From assembly GCA_006212045.1 (NCBI GenBank), contig PZPK01000004.1, positions 1 through 64,000 on the forward strand: 64,000 nucleotides of DNA. The letters run 5' to 3'. The DNA is from Oleiphilus sp. (GTDB lineage: Bacteria; Pseudomonadota; Gammaproteobacteria; Pseudomonadales; Oleiphilaceae). Positions 29,541 to 39,017 of the stretch are shown one piece after another. Position 1 is the stretch's first letter. Every line of letters begins with the position of its first letter. Position numbers and translations under genes: made by a program. The notes beneath the pieces were generated by a model. The model was not told where the DNA came from. It was given only the letters and a program-made list of their open reading frames with translations, and ran no database searches.

Positions 29541-30497
29541 ATGTTCAACAAAAAATCTACCGCAGAAGAAGTCACCGGAGAGCTGGATCTCTCTGAGCTT
29601 AACATTCTGATTACCGGGGTTAATTCCGGGCTCGGCTACGAAACGATGCGCGTTCTGGCCGAACGGGGCGCGCATGTCATTGGTGCCGCGCGGACTATTG
29701 AAAAAGCGCGGGACGCCTGCCGCAGCGTACAAGGTAAGACGACGCCGGTAGCATGTGAATTAAGCGATCTGGATTCCGTCGCCTCGTGTGCCGAGACGGT
29801 GACAGGGCTGGACCTTCCTATTGACCGGATTATTTGCAACGCCGGCATTATGGCTTTGCCTGAACTGCAAGTTAAAGATGGTCTTGAGCTTCAGTTTCTA
29901 ACAAACCATATGGGACACTTTTTGCTGCTTTTTTTGTTGCAGGAAGCGGTCAAGCGCTCAGACGATGCCCGTATTGTTGTGCTTTCCAGCGCTGCCCATC
30001 AGTTGACCGTCAAAGGAGGCATCAATTTCAGTAACCTGGATGGCGAACAAGGCTACAGCCCCTGGCAGTTTTACGGGCAGTCCAAGCTCGCAAATCTGCT
30101 GACGGCGCGCACGCTCAATGACAGGCTGTCTGAGTATGGTGTGTGTGTCAACGCGGTCCACCCTGGTGTGATCCGAACTAATCTTGGCCGCGACCTTAAG
30201 GGACTCGCCGGCCTCCTGATGTCACAACCTTTTTTTGGAAAACTACTTGAGTGGACCGGGGGCAAAAGTGTCGCTCAGGGCGCGGCCACACAATGCTTTG
30301 TAGCCACCCATAACAGCGTCAGAAGTGTTGGAGGCAGATATTTCTCGGATTGTCAGGAGGCGCGCCCTTCCTGGCATGGCCGCAACGATGCCTTGGCCGA
30401 GCGCTTGTGGCAGTATTCTGTGGATTACCTATCCAATTATATCGATCCGCAGAGCATGACATCAAAACATGTTCTGACCGATCTGACGGAAGCCTGA
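29541..30497 (+). CDS. Short-chain dehydrogenase/reductase
   Basis: NILITGVNSGLGYETMRVLAERGAHVIGAAR, ICNAGIMALP, VVLSSAAH, YGQSKLANLL. Confidence 0.92.
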   Translation: MFNKKSTAEEVTGELDLSELNILITGVNSGLGYETMRVLAERGAHVIGAARTIEKARDACRSVQGKTTPVACELSDLDSVASCAETVTGLDLPIDRIICNAGIMALPELQVKDGLELQFLTNHMGHFLLLFLLQEAVKRSDDARIVVLSSAAHQLTVKGGINFSNLDGEQGYSPWQFYGQSKLANLLTARTLNDRLSEYGVCVNAVHPGVIRTNLGRDLKGLAGLLMSQPFFGKLLEWTGGKSVAQGAATQCFVATHNSVRSVGGRYFSDCQEARPSWHGRNDALAERLWQYSVDYLSNYIDPQSMTSKHVLTDLTEA

Positions 30498-30602
30498 GAC
30501 ATCAGGCAGCACAAGGTGCTGACTATTGAACGTAGGGTCTGGCCTCATGAGCCCGGCCCGTCCAATGAACCTTTCACATCACTCATATGTATGCGGAATT
30601 AA

Positions 30603-31820
30603 ATGGAACTGACTGAATTCTTGCGCCTGGCCAGCATCCCGCTGGTGGCTGGCCTGGTTGGCTGGAGTACCAACTGGATAGCGATCAAACTCACCTTTTA
30701 CCCCACGCGCTTTAAAGGATTTCCGCCCTTTCTCGGCTGGCAGGGAATTATTCCGTCCAAGGCCAGAAAGATGGCCGAGATATGCGTTGATTCGACCTTA
30801 AGCCGAATCGGCACGGTTACAGAGATTGTCGAACAAATGGACCCTCATTCCATTGGCGAGCATGTGCTTCGCACTCTGGAGCCTCGTATCGATGAGCTCG
30901 TCGATGAGATCATGCTTAACAGACATCCGACACTTTGGCAGAACATGCCTCGTTCTCTCAAGTCCATCGCTTATGAGCGCGTGCGCCAAGAATTGCCGGA
31001 GACCGTGGATGCCCTGGTAGATGAAATAGGCCCAAAGATCGAGACCCTATTCGACCTCAAAGAAATGATCGTCACCAAACTGGAACGAGAAAAGCATCTG
31101 CTCAACAGAATTTTCCTCGAATGTGGAACGCAGGAGTTTAGATTCATCGTCAAGAGTGGCCTGTGGTTTGGTACGCTTTTCGGACTCCTGCAACTGGCAA
31201 TGTGGCTGCTCTACCCCGAACCCTGGATACTCCCGGTTTGTGGCTTTCTTGTCGGTTGGGCAACCAACTGGTTTGCACTGAATATGATCTTTCGTCCGGT
31301 GAAAGAACACCAGCTGATGGGACTTAAATTTCAGGGTCTGTTTCTTAAACGCCAGGCTGAAGTTTCGGAAACATTCTGCCAGATCATCACCAACGAAATC
31401 CTGACCGTGAGTGCCATCACCGATGCCATGCTTTCCGGCCCACAAGCAGAACGTACACGCGGTATTATTCAACGCCATTTTGAGAATCTTGTAGACGAGG
31501 CGGCCGGAGTCCTGCGCCCTGTGACACAGGTTGCCCTGGGCCCCGAAAACTTTGCACAACTGAAAACCGATACTGGCATGAAAGCCATTAACCTGTCCCG
31601 CGAGACCCTTCAGGACCCTTTGTTCAATCAGGAACGCGCCTCCGTGGTGAGGGCAATTATGGCATCACGGATGAAAGCATTACCGTCGGAAGAATTCCAG
31701 GACCTTCTGCGCCCCTGCTTTCAGGAGGATGAATTAAAACTGATCATTATTGGAGGCGTATTGGGCGCTGGCGCGGGACTGGCTCAACTTGTTTACGTAT
31801 TCGGCCAGCAGTTTATTTAG
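30603..31820 (+). CDS. DUF445 family membrane protein
   Basis: GWSTNWIAIKLTFYPTRFKGFPPFLGWQGIIPSKARKMAEICVD; second copy GWATNWFALNMIFRPVKEHQLMGLKFQGLFLKRQAEVSETF. Confidence 0.85.
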   Translation: MELTEFLRLASIPLVAGLVGWSTNWIAIKLTFYPTRFKGFPPFLGWQGIIPSKARKMAEICVDSTLSRIGTVTEIVEQMDPHSIGEHVLRTLEPRIDELVDEIMLNRHPTLWQNMPRSLKSIAYERVRQELPETVDALVDEIGPKIETLFDLKEMIVTKLEREKHLLNRIFLECGTQEFRFIVKSGLWFGTLFGLLQLAMWLLYPEPWILPVCGFLVGWATNWFALNMIFRPVKEHQLMGLKFQGLFLKRQAEVSETFCQIITNEILTVSAITDAMLSGPQAERTRGIIQRHFENLVDEAAGVLRPVTQVALGPENFAQLKTDTGMKAINLSRETLQDPLFNQERASVVRAIMASRMKALPSEEFQDLLRPCFQEDELKLIIIGGVLGAGAGLAQLVYVFGQQFI

Positions 31821-31829
31821 TAAAGAAGC

Positions 31830-32372
31830 CTACAGCATCTCTAATCCACCACCGCCGGAAGAATCATAGCGTTCCGGGCTGTGGTAGATGAAGGTGACCA
31901 TTTCCACCAGAATTTTTGCATGCAGACTGCACTCAAGCACCTCTGCTCCACTTTGAAAAAACAGCCTGCGCGACACATCCCCCCGGCTTTGAAATTCATG
32001 GAGATCAAGCGCCTGACAACTTTGGGGCACTCCGATCTTCAGTCGATGATCATACACCAGCAATTTGTTTTTGAGCTGCCCCATAAACCGGTTAGCGAGT
32101 TCAGCGATCCAGTCATCCAGGTCAGCCTGCATAATACTGGCACCACGGTGGCTGGCAGGGTGCGTTTGCTCAATGATGGAAACTGGACCTCGCAAACACA
32201 GCGTCATTTGCAGCTCTTCCGAGGCTGAATCAATCCAGGCACAAGGCGCGTTGGTCTTGGGTATAAACTGTTCAACCTTAACGGCCTGACAACCGAGACT
32301 CTCAAAGGCCTCCAGACAGGAGTGTTCGAACAGTTCAAACAGTGGCTGCAATTGTACTTCAGGGCTCAGCAT
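31830..32372 (-). CDS. CheX-like domain protein
   Basis: ASHRGASIMQADLDDWIAELANRFMGQLKNKLLVYDHRLKIGVP resembles CheX-type phosphatase domains. Confidence 0.5.
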   Translation of the reverse strand: MLSPEVQLQPLFELFEHSCLEAFESLGCQAVKVEQFIPKTNAPCAWIDSASEELQMTLCLRGPVSIIEQTHPASHRGASIMQADLDDWIAELANRFMGQLKNKLLVYDHRLKIGVPQSCQALDLHEFQSRGDVSRRLFFQSGAEVLECSLHAKILVEMVTFIYHSPERYDSSGGGGLEML

Positions 32373-32495
32373 GTCAGATCTCGTGCGTTGGGTTGAAAGT
32401 CTAGTCTAAGTTTAGAAGCAAAACCGGGGCATGTTATGTTATTTTGCTCTGAACAAGTGCTGAAACCAACCAGGAGGCTTTTAAGCGCGCCACGC

Positions 32496-32885
32496 ATGTA
32501 TGAGTTCATTAAAACCGGACATATGACTCTGGCTGCGATTTCACTGGCAGGCTTTGTATTCAGGGCTGGGCTGCACTCAGTCCAACACCCCTGGTGCCGG
32601 AGCCTGGCTATAAAAACTGTACCGCATATCAACGACTCCCTGTTGCTTGCAGCAGCGATATGGCTGGCATGGTCGCTTGGCGTGCACCCTGGCAACAGCC
32701 CCTGGTTGCTGGCAAAGGTTCTGGGACTGGCGTTATATATTTTTGCCGCCAACCGGGTTATCAAGGGCCGAGGATCTGTCGCAGGCCGACTGTTGTACTT
32801 TTCACTTGCCCTACTGAGTTTTGCCTACATAGCGGCAGTGGCCATCACCAAGCAGGTGATCCCTATGCAGCTGACAGGCCTGTAA
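32496..32885 (+). CDS. SirB2-family membrane protein
   Basis: TGHMTLAAISLAGFVFRAGLHS...IKTVPHINDSLLLAAAIWLAW; ATG at 32496 preferred. Confidence 0.75.
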   Translation: MYEFIKTGHMTLAAISLAGFVFRAGLHSVQHPWCRSLAIKTVPHINDSLLLAAAIWLAWSLGVHPGNSPWLLAKVLGLALYIFAANRVIKGRGSVAGRLLYFSLALLSFAYIAAVAITKQVIPMQLTGL

Positions 32886-32889
32886 TAGG

Positions 32890-33444
32890 CTAGTTCAGTC
32901 GCATCTGCTGATGCTTGAAACCCTTTTCAAGATAAGCCATTTGGTCGGCCCTGACATGGTGATTGGCCAAGGCCAGGAACTCACTGAAGGTTGGCCGAAA
33001 AGGTACCGCCAATAGTGGCATTCCGGCTTCTTCGGGAGTCCGGTCACCTTTTCGGTTATTGCAGCATTTGCAGGCGATGACCAGATTTTCATATACGTCC
33101 TGCCCACCCCGGGATTTGGGCAAAACATGATCTCTTGTTAATTGGTTCAAAGGATATTTTTGTCCACAATACATGCAGATATGGCGATCACGGCGAGCCA
33201 AAAGACGATTACTGAGCGGGACACGATAACTGCGAGCTGATACCCGTCCTTCTACCGCAAGTATTGGATGCAATTTCAGTATCGACCGTTCACCAGAGCG
33301 GTTGATTCCCCCTCTGATTTCGATCACATCTTCCCCGAAAGACCAGATCACCTTGTTGTTGCACAGCAGTGTGGCCGCTTCCTGCTTGGTCATCCAGTTG
33401 ATGGGTTGTCCAGCTTTATCTATTTTCAGTACGCAATGATTCAT
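32890..33444 (-). CDS. HNH endonuclease domain protein
   Basis: CMYCGQKYPLNQLTRDHVLPKSRGGQDVYENLVIACKCCNNRKGDRTPEEAGM. Confidence 0.9.
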   Translation of the reverse strand: MNHCVLKIDKAGQPINWMTKQEAATLLCNNKVIWSFGEDVIEIRGGINRSGERSILKLHPILAVEGRVSARSYRVPLSNRLLARRDRHICMYCGQKYPLNQLTRDHVLPKSRGGQDVYENLVIACKCCNNRKGDRTPEEAGMPLLAVPFRPTFSEFLALANHHVRADQMAYLEKGFKHQQMRLN

Positions 33445-33732
33445 TTTCCTTTTTCCTTGGTTTAGCGCTTCATAAACTTCAGGGGCGAACCATTACCATA
33501 ACGACAAAGAATTCTTTATATGGTCATGACAACTTTACTCTAATGACGAATCTTTTCATAAGCATTTCAGTCATCAGGCTTTTTTGCTCTTCTTAGAAGC
33601 AGTATAGCGCGTTGCCGACAGGCAGCAGCAACTCATACCTGAACATATTTCACATTTAAACATCAAACCACTTCTCTTCTCCCGACATAAACGTCATGCT
33701 TATACCTTCTTTACGGAATATCGGCAGACATT

Positions 33733-34950
33733 GTGGACTCCTCATATTTTTCACAACTGGCGAAGGCGATTCACGAGACCGGAATTGCCCACCCAGTGCT
33801 CGTCATTGACAAAGAACGCCTCGACAAAAACAGTTCCTGCCTTGCAAACGTCAAAAGCCAGAACAAGGCGGTTCGTCTGGTTGCAAAATCTCTACCTTCT
33901 GTCCCCGTGTTACGTCATCTGATGCAGCGTCTCGAAACAACACGGTTGATGTGCTTTCATCTACCGTTTCTGATGCACCTGACCGAGGAGATACCGGAAG
34001 CCGATATTCTGATAGGCAAACCAATGCCGCAACGTGCCGTGGAGAGTTTCTATCAATGGCAATCCCAAAAAGATACGACTTTCGAACCGGAGCAGCAATT
34101 GCAATGGCTGGTCGATTCTGAACAACGGCTGTTCGATTACGAAGCACTCGCCCGACGCCTGGGACTAAAGCTACGCATCAACCTTGAGGTTGATATCGGG
34201 CTGCATCGTGGCGGCTTTGCAAACCTCGAAGCCTTCGAGAGAAGCCTTAGATTGCTGAAGCAATCTCAACACCTGTGCTTTTCGGGCATTATGGGATATG
34301 AAGCCCACATCACGAAAATTCCGTGGTATCTGGGCGGCCCACAGCGGGCTGAGCAACAAGCCAAGTCCAGCTACGCTGCATTTGTTTCAGTGATCGAAAC
34401 AGTATTCGGGGACCCGCAACAGTACTGCCTTAATGCCGGAGGGAGCACAACCTACCCACTCTACACCTCGCAAGACCTTTGCAATGAAATCGCTTGCGCT
34501 TCTGCCCTGGTAAAACCCTCGGACTTCGACGTTTATACCTTGCAATCCCACCTGCCCGCCGCGTTTATCGCCACACCGGTGCTAAAGACCGTTGCCCGGC
34601 CCGAGCTGCCCATGGCACGGGGCCTTTCACGTCTACTGCGCATTACCGGGCTGCTGCATCATCAGGCTGTTTTTATCTATGGCGGAAACTGGCTGGCCCG
34701 CCCCTGCTTCCCTGAGGGCATGCGAAAAGTGCGATATTTCGGTGCTTCCAGTAACCAGGAAATGTATTCCCTTAAAGAAGGTACTCCGCTCAAATCGGAT
34801 CACTGGGTATTCTTCAGGCCAACACAGAGTGAAGCGGTCATGCTTCAATTCGGAAAGATTGCGATTTACGAAAACGGTCGCATTGTCGACTGGTGGCAGA
34901 GTTTCGAGTATCCGGACACACTGTACCCCCTTGCCTCACACTCAGATTAG
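33733..34950 (+). CDS. DSD1/D-threonine aldolase-like PLP enzyme (alanine racemase N-terminal fold)
   Basis: HPVLVIDKERLDKNSSCLAN, VRLVAKSLPSVPVLRHLM, LEVDIGLHRGGF, SGIMGYEAHITKIP, SDHWVFFRPTQSEAVMLQFG. Confidence 0.78.
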   Translation: MDSSYFSQLAKAIHETGIAHPVLVIDKERLDKNSSCLANVKSQNKAVRLVAKSLPSVPVLRHLMQRLETTRLMCFHLPFLMHLTEEIPEADILIGKPMPQRAVESFYQWQSQKDTTFEPEQQLQWLVDSEQRLFDYEALARRLGLKLRINLEVDIGLHRGGFANLEAFERSLRLLKQSQHLCFSGIMGYEAHITKIPWYLGGPQRAEQQAKSSYAAFVSVIETVFGDPQQYCLNAGGSTTYPLYTSQDLCNEIACASALVKPSDFDVYTLQSHLPAAFIATPVLKTVARPELPMARGLSRLLRITGLLHHQAVFIYGGNWLARPCFPEGMRKVRYFGASSNQEMYSLKEGTPLKSDHWVFFRPTQSEAVMLQFGKIAIYENGRIVDWWQSFEYPDTLYPLASHSD

Positions 34951-34976
34951 TAACCCAACCACATCGAGCTCCGTAT

Positions 34977-36158
34977 ATGTCTGCACTCGCGATTGTTTTC
35001 TTCCTGTTGACACCAGCCCTTCTGGTGTACCTTTGCCAGAGATTTCCGAGGCTGGATAAAGTCGGCACCGTCGTTTTGGCCTTTGCAGCAGGTATTTTAC
35101 TCGCCACGACAGGCGGACTGACAAGTCTGTTTCCGGGCCTGGACCTTATCTCGCTACAAACAGAAATTTCTGAAATCGCTATCGCGCTGGCGATTCCCAT
35201 GCTTGTATTCTCCATCAATGTCAAAAGCACTCTGGGGCTGGCAGGACAGACCATGAAATCCATGTGCATTGCACTGATAACAGTCGTCGCGACGAGTACG
35301 ACGCTGGCCTGGCTATTTCAGGACAAACTCACACATATCTGGCAAATTGCCGGCATGTCTGTTGGCGCATATACCGGCGGTGGCCCAAATATGGCCGCTA
35401 TCAAAACAGCCATTGAAGGCGATCAGGCGATCTTTGTGACCATGACCACCTACGACATCCTGCTATCGGCCATCTATTTATTGTTTGTCATGACACTCGC
35501 CAAACCCATATTCGGAAGATTTCTGCGCCCTTACCAGGCACCAATGAAAAACGAGACTGATCGGACAAGCGAGTTTGAACACATGGCGGATGAGAGCGCC
35601 CAAGCCTATCGCAAGCTGCTTCAGGCCGAAGGCATCAGGCAGTCGCTCAAGTCCTTGCTGGTTGCAGCGCTCGTGGTCGCGGCAAGTCTGGGTTTGGCCA
35701 GTCTTTTACCGCCCGGCATCCGCTCGGCGGCAACGATTATACTGATCACATCTATTGGCGTTGCCTGTTCATTCGTTCCGGGGATTCGCGCGTTGACGCA
35801 TAGCTTTCAGGTGGGAATGTATCTGATTCTGGTATTCTGCTTCACCATGGGCGCGCTAACTGACACATCCATTCTGACGAGCCTGAATCCCTATCTTTTT
35901 TACTATATTCTGCTGATCCTTTTGGGTTCAATGCTCATTCACGCGCTGTTGTGTCGTTTTTTCAACATTGATACGGACACCTTTCTGATTACCGTATCAG
36001 CCGCCATCATGTCAGTACCTTTTATACCGGTCATCGCCAGCGCACTCAAAAACAGGGCTCTTATTCTGCCCGGTTTCGCCGCCGCCATTCTGGGCTATGT
36101 GATGGGAAACTACCTGGGTATATTGACGGCCTACACGGTGCGCTGGTTATTGGCCTAG
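34977..36158 (+). CDS. DUF819 family membrane protein
   Basis: Multi-TM; GMSVGAYTGGGPNMAAIKTAIEGDQAIFVTMTTYDILLSAIYLLFVM; ATG at 34977, immediately downstream of the preceding gene. Confidence 0.82.
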   Translation: MSALAIVFFLLTPALLVYLCQRFPRLDKVGTVVLAFAAGILLATTGGLTSLFPGLDLISLQTEISEIAIALAIPMLVFSINVKSTLGLAGQTMKSMCIALITVVATSTTLAWLFQDKLTHIWQIAGMSVGAYTGGGPNMAAIKTAIEGDQAIFVTMTTYDILLSAIYLLFVMTLAKPIFGRFLRPYQAPMKNETDRTSEFEHMADESAQAYRKLLQAEGIRQSLKSLLVAALVVAASLGLASLLPPGIRSAATIILITSIGVACSFVPGIRALTHSFQVGMYLILVFCFTMGALTDTSILTSLNPYLFYYILLILLGSMLIHALLCRFFNIDTDTFLITVSAAIMSVPFIPVIASALKNRALILPGFAAAILGYVMGNYLGILTAYTVRWLLA

Positions 36159-36169
36159 CCGTCATTCAG

Positions 36170-38842
36170 TTACTGGTCCGTCATCTGAGGACGAAGAAAC
36201 TGGTACTCGGAAACCGTTGTTACTTCTGGAGTCGAGGACGCCGGGTTTTCAATATGCACTTGCAGACCTTCACTGACCGGAGAGAATGCTGCCGAGCCTA
36301 TCTGCACCACGTCAGAAGCAATCAGGTCGATCCAGGCCACATCGGCTGAGTCAGTTCGACCGGAAACGACATGCTCGACACTGCCCGTCAAACTCGCTCT
36401 TGCTTCCAGGTTTTCGCTCGTGTCGTTGTAAAACAACAGATCCGGGTCGTGAATCACACCTTCGTCACTGACATCGGCGCTGGAATCAACGGCCAGCATG
36501 TACATTTGATCTTCACCTGCTGCACGCGCAACATAATCGGTAACGCGCACCCATTTACCAAAAGGCGCAAGACTTTCATCTGCCAACAGGTGAAAGACAG
36601 GAACCAGTGAGGCCGGACAAGCACCCGAGGCAATATCTGCGGCAGAACAGCCCGGCGCACAATCGCCATCGTCGATCTGTTGCTGCGTGCATTCTTCGGT
36701 ACAGGCACCCGCGTCAATTTGGGACTGACTGCAGTACAGAGGGAAGGACACATACTCCTTGTATTCGTTCACACATGAGCCCTCTGCAAGATCAAGTGCA
36801 GTGCATGCCAACAAGCCCCCGGACTCCTGATCATCCGCCAAGTCACACGCCACTTTCTGGAAATTCTTATAGCATTCGTTTGCCCGGGTCGCACTTTCAC
36901 GCAAGAGTGTGGCAAAAAGATTTCCTTCCTTGAAAATGGCTTCGATACCCTGGTGCTCGAAACGGGCTCCCAGCATCACCTGCTCGCGAGACGATTTCGC
37001 CGCGCTGAGTGGCACCTCATACAAATAGCGAAGCAACAGGTCCCGTTCTTTCATCCTGGCCAGAATAAACAGAGTATTGTCTATCAAGGTGAACTCCATA
37101 GACCGGATATGATCGCTTGCATACTGCATAAAGCCTATCAGTTCTGCATCGTTGGCCGGCGTATCAAGCTCATTGAAATGACTGGCAACAGAGGGCACAC
37201 AAGGATTGTCCAGATCCGCCAGGGACGGATTTATAAGCAATTCGGTTTCGGTCACGCAATAGTCTGTCGTATCCGTAACAACACTGCAGCCAAAAGTATC
37301 GGAGCATTCTGTCACAAACTGCCAGGGCGCCCCGGGGGATGGCAGTTGTGTATCGTTAACATCATGAGCGTTCACACAAGCATCGACCAGAGCGTCTATT
37401 TCCGCTTGAGTGAGTTCGTCATTTCCTTGTCCCTCATTGCTGCAAGACTGGATATCAAACTGCGAAAAGACCGGCTTTTCCTCAAACCCGGGTTTCGGCA
37501 TGACATCATTCAGGTAGAGCACCTCATAATCCGCCAACTGAGTGGCCGGATTCGGCGTAAAATCACCACCGGAATAGTCATACCGAACGATTTTTGCCTG
37601 ATCAAAGATCAAGAGATCGTCCTCGTTGAACGCGACAACCGCCTCCGAAATCACTGAAATGTTGGTATTGCCCTGTAGCTGTTCGTCCAGTCGGTAGATA
37701 CGATCCGTCAGGATGTCATCCACATCGTTGAAATCCAGACTAAAAAGATCAGCGCTGTTGAATACAAACAGATCACGCCCAAACTGGTACAGGAAATTAA
37801 AATTATCAAGCGCCTGCAGCTGCGCGACGTAGATAGGAGACTGGCCATCGCCACTGGAAACCGAAAAGCGCTCTATTCCCCTGTCCTGTGTCCAAAGCAG
37901 TTCTCGTGATTCGTCATACATCCGGAGTTTATTTTCGGCGGTTCCGTAACCCAGATAACGGAACCCCAGCCTAAAATCTCCCACTGCTGGCGTGTCTGCG
38001 TCATCGACCCAACCGAAAAGAACACGAGCACGCGCTTCAGATTCAAGCACGACATCAAACTGTCGGGTTTTGCAGGATTCGGTGTTCGTATTGGTACCTA
38101 CAATATCGCCAAAGACTTCACCGGCACACAATTCAAACTGATCGGCATTTATCTTGTAGTTAATCGGCAGGCGATAGTACTGTATCGAGGCATTGCTGTA
38201 GTCCGTATCAGAACCGTTACACAGTCCATCTGCGGTTTTAACATAGACCCAGGGCGCGTTGATCACGCGCAGTTGATAATCGCCATCCGTATCCACCAAC
38301 GTTTCCACGTGATCTGCGGGAATAATTTCGCATACCGTTGTAGCGAAATGACGCAACCCCCTGATTTCTCCGGTCTCATGATTGACCGAGAATAGCGTAT
38401 CGTTGCGAGAGAATATCGTGAACTCCGCCTCACGATCCGGGCCATCATTGGTATTTAGAGAAACCAGTAAACCGGTATCTGCAACGACAATCTGGTCCGG
38501 ATTGCTGCCGGCATAGTTCAGCGGCTCTTCAACCGTGAGTTCGGGGTGGTAGCTCAGCAAAGACAGGGCATGATCGAATGTCCCGTCGTTACGCTCTTCA
38601 TACAAACGGACATTGCTGACCGGGCTTCCGTCATCGTCAAACTGACTGTTCGAGGTACGCAGAAATCCCCAATACGGTAAATCAATCTCCTTAAACACCG
38701 GAGGATCAAACGGGGCGGGTTCTTGCGTTAAAGACGCTACGGCCTCTTCGGGAACACTGCCTTCCTTACTCGGACATGCCACCAACAGCACGGAAAGCAA
38801 AATAACGGAGAGTCTGGCACACAGACGAATCACCACAAACAA
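36170..38842 (-). CDS. Large Cys-repeat lipoprotein of unknown function
   Basis: 890 aa; signal/lipobox LLSVLLVACPSKEG; contains CSQSQIDAGAC-TEE-CTQQQIDDGDC-APG-CSAADIASGAC. Confidence 0.8.
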   Translation of the reverse strand: MFVVIRLCARLSVILLSVLLVACPSKEGSVPEEAVASLTQEPAPFDPPVFKEIDLPYWGFLRTSNSQFDDDGSPVSNVRLYEERNDGTFDHALSLLSYHPELTVEEPLNYAGSNPDQIVVADTGLLVSLNTNDGPDREAEFTIFSRNDTLFSVNHETGEIRGLRHFATTVCEIIPADHVETLVDTDGDYQLRVINAPWVYVKTADGLCNGSDTDYSNASIQYYRLPINYKINADQFELCAGEVFGDIVGTNTNTESCKTRQFDVVLESEARARVLFGWVDDADTPAVGDFRLGFRYLGYGTAENKLRMYDESRELLWTQDRGIERFSVSSGDGQSPIYVAQLQALDNFNFLYQFGRDLFVFNSADLFSLDFNDVDDILTDRIYRLDEQLQGNTNISVISEAVVAFNEDDLLIFDQAKIVRYDYSGGDFTPNPATQLADYEVLYLNDVMPKPGFEEKPVFSQFDIQSCSNEGQGNDELTQAEIDALVDACVNAHDVNDTQLPSPGAPWQFVTECSDTFGCSVVTDTTDYCVTETELLINPSLADLDNPCVPSVASHFNELDTPANDAELIGFMQYASDHIRSMEFTLIDNTLFILARMKERDLLLRYLYEVPLSAAKSSREQVMLGARFEHQGIEAIFKEGNLFATLLRESATRANECYKNFQKVACDLADDQESGGLLACTALDLAEGSCVNEYKEYVSFPLYCSQSQIDAGACTEECTQQQIDDGDCAPGCSAADIASGACPASLVPVFHLLADESLAPFGKWVRVTDYVARAAGEDQMYMLAVDSSADVSDEGVIHDPDLLFYNDTSENLEARASLTGSVEHVVSGRTDSADVAWIDLIASDVVQIGSAAFSPVSEGLQVHIENPASSTPEVTTVSEYQFLRPQMTDQ

Positions 38843-39017
38843 GCCCTTTTTTTGGATGAATCAAACGAAGCACTGCATTATATCTGGCTTGGCAGCCGAA
38901 TTAAGGAAAGCGAGTGTTGATTGGGAGCCGGTTCACAATAATAACGGCGGTGCCCCTACTTGATTTACCCGCTTGCGATACTTCGCCTCTCTGAAAAAAT
39001 CCTTTATAGTCGGAACT

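Noticed and set aside
31047-31559. 170-aa - strand ORF
   Set aside because: Antisense shadow of the DUF445 gene.
32890-33444. HNH endonuclease as a defence or homing system
   Set aside because: Stand-alone HNH proteins of this kind are common in Gammaproteobacteria; no adjacent methyltransferase, intron, toxin/antitoxin or other defence genes.
36953-37657. 234-aa + strand ORF
   Set aside because: Entirely antisense to the 890-aa lipoprotein gene; composition (Arg/His/Ile-rich) and lack of a recognisable family indicate a shadow ORF.
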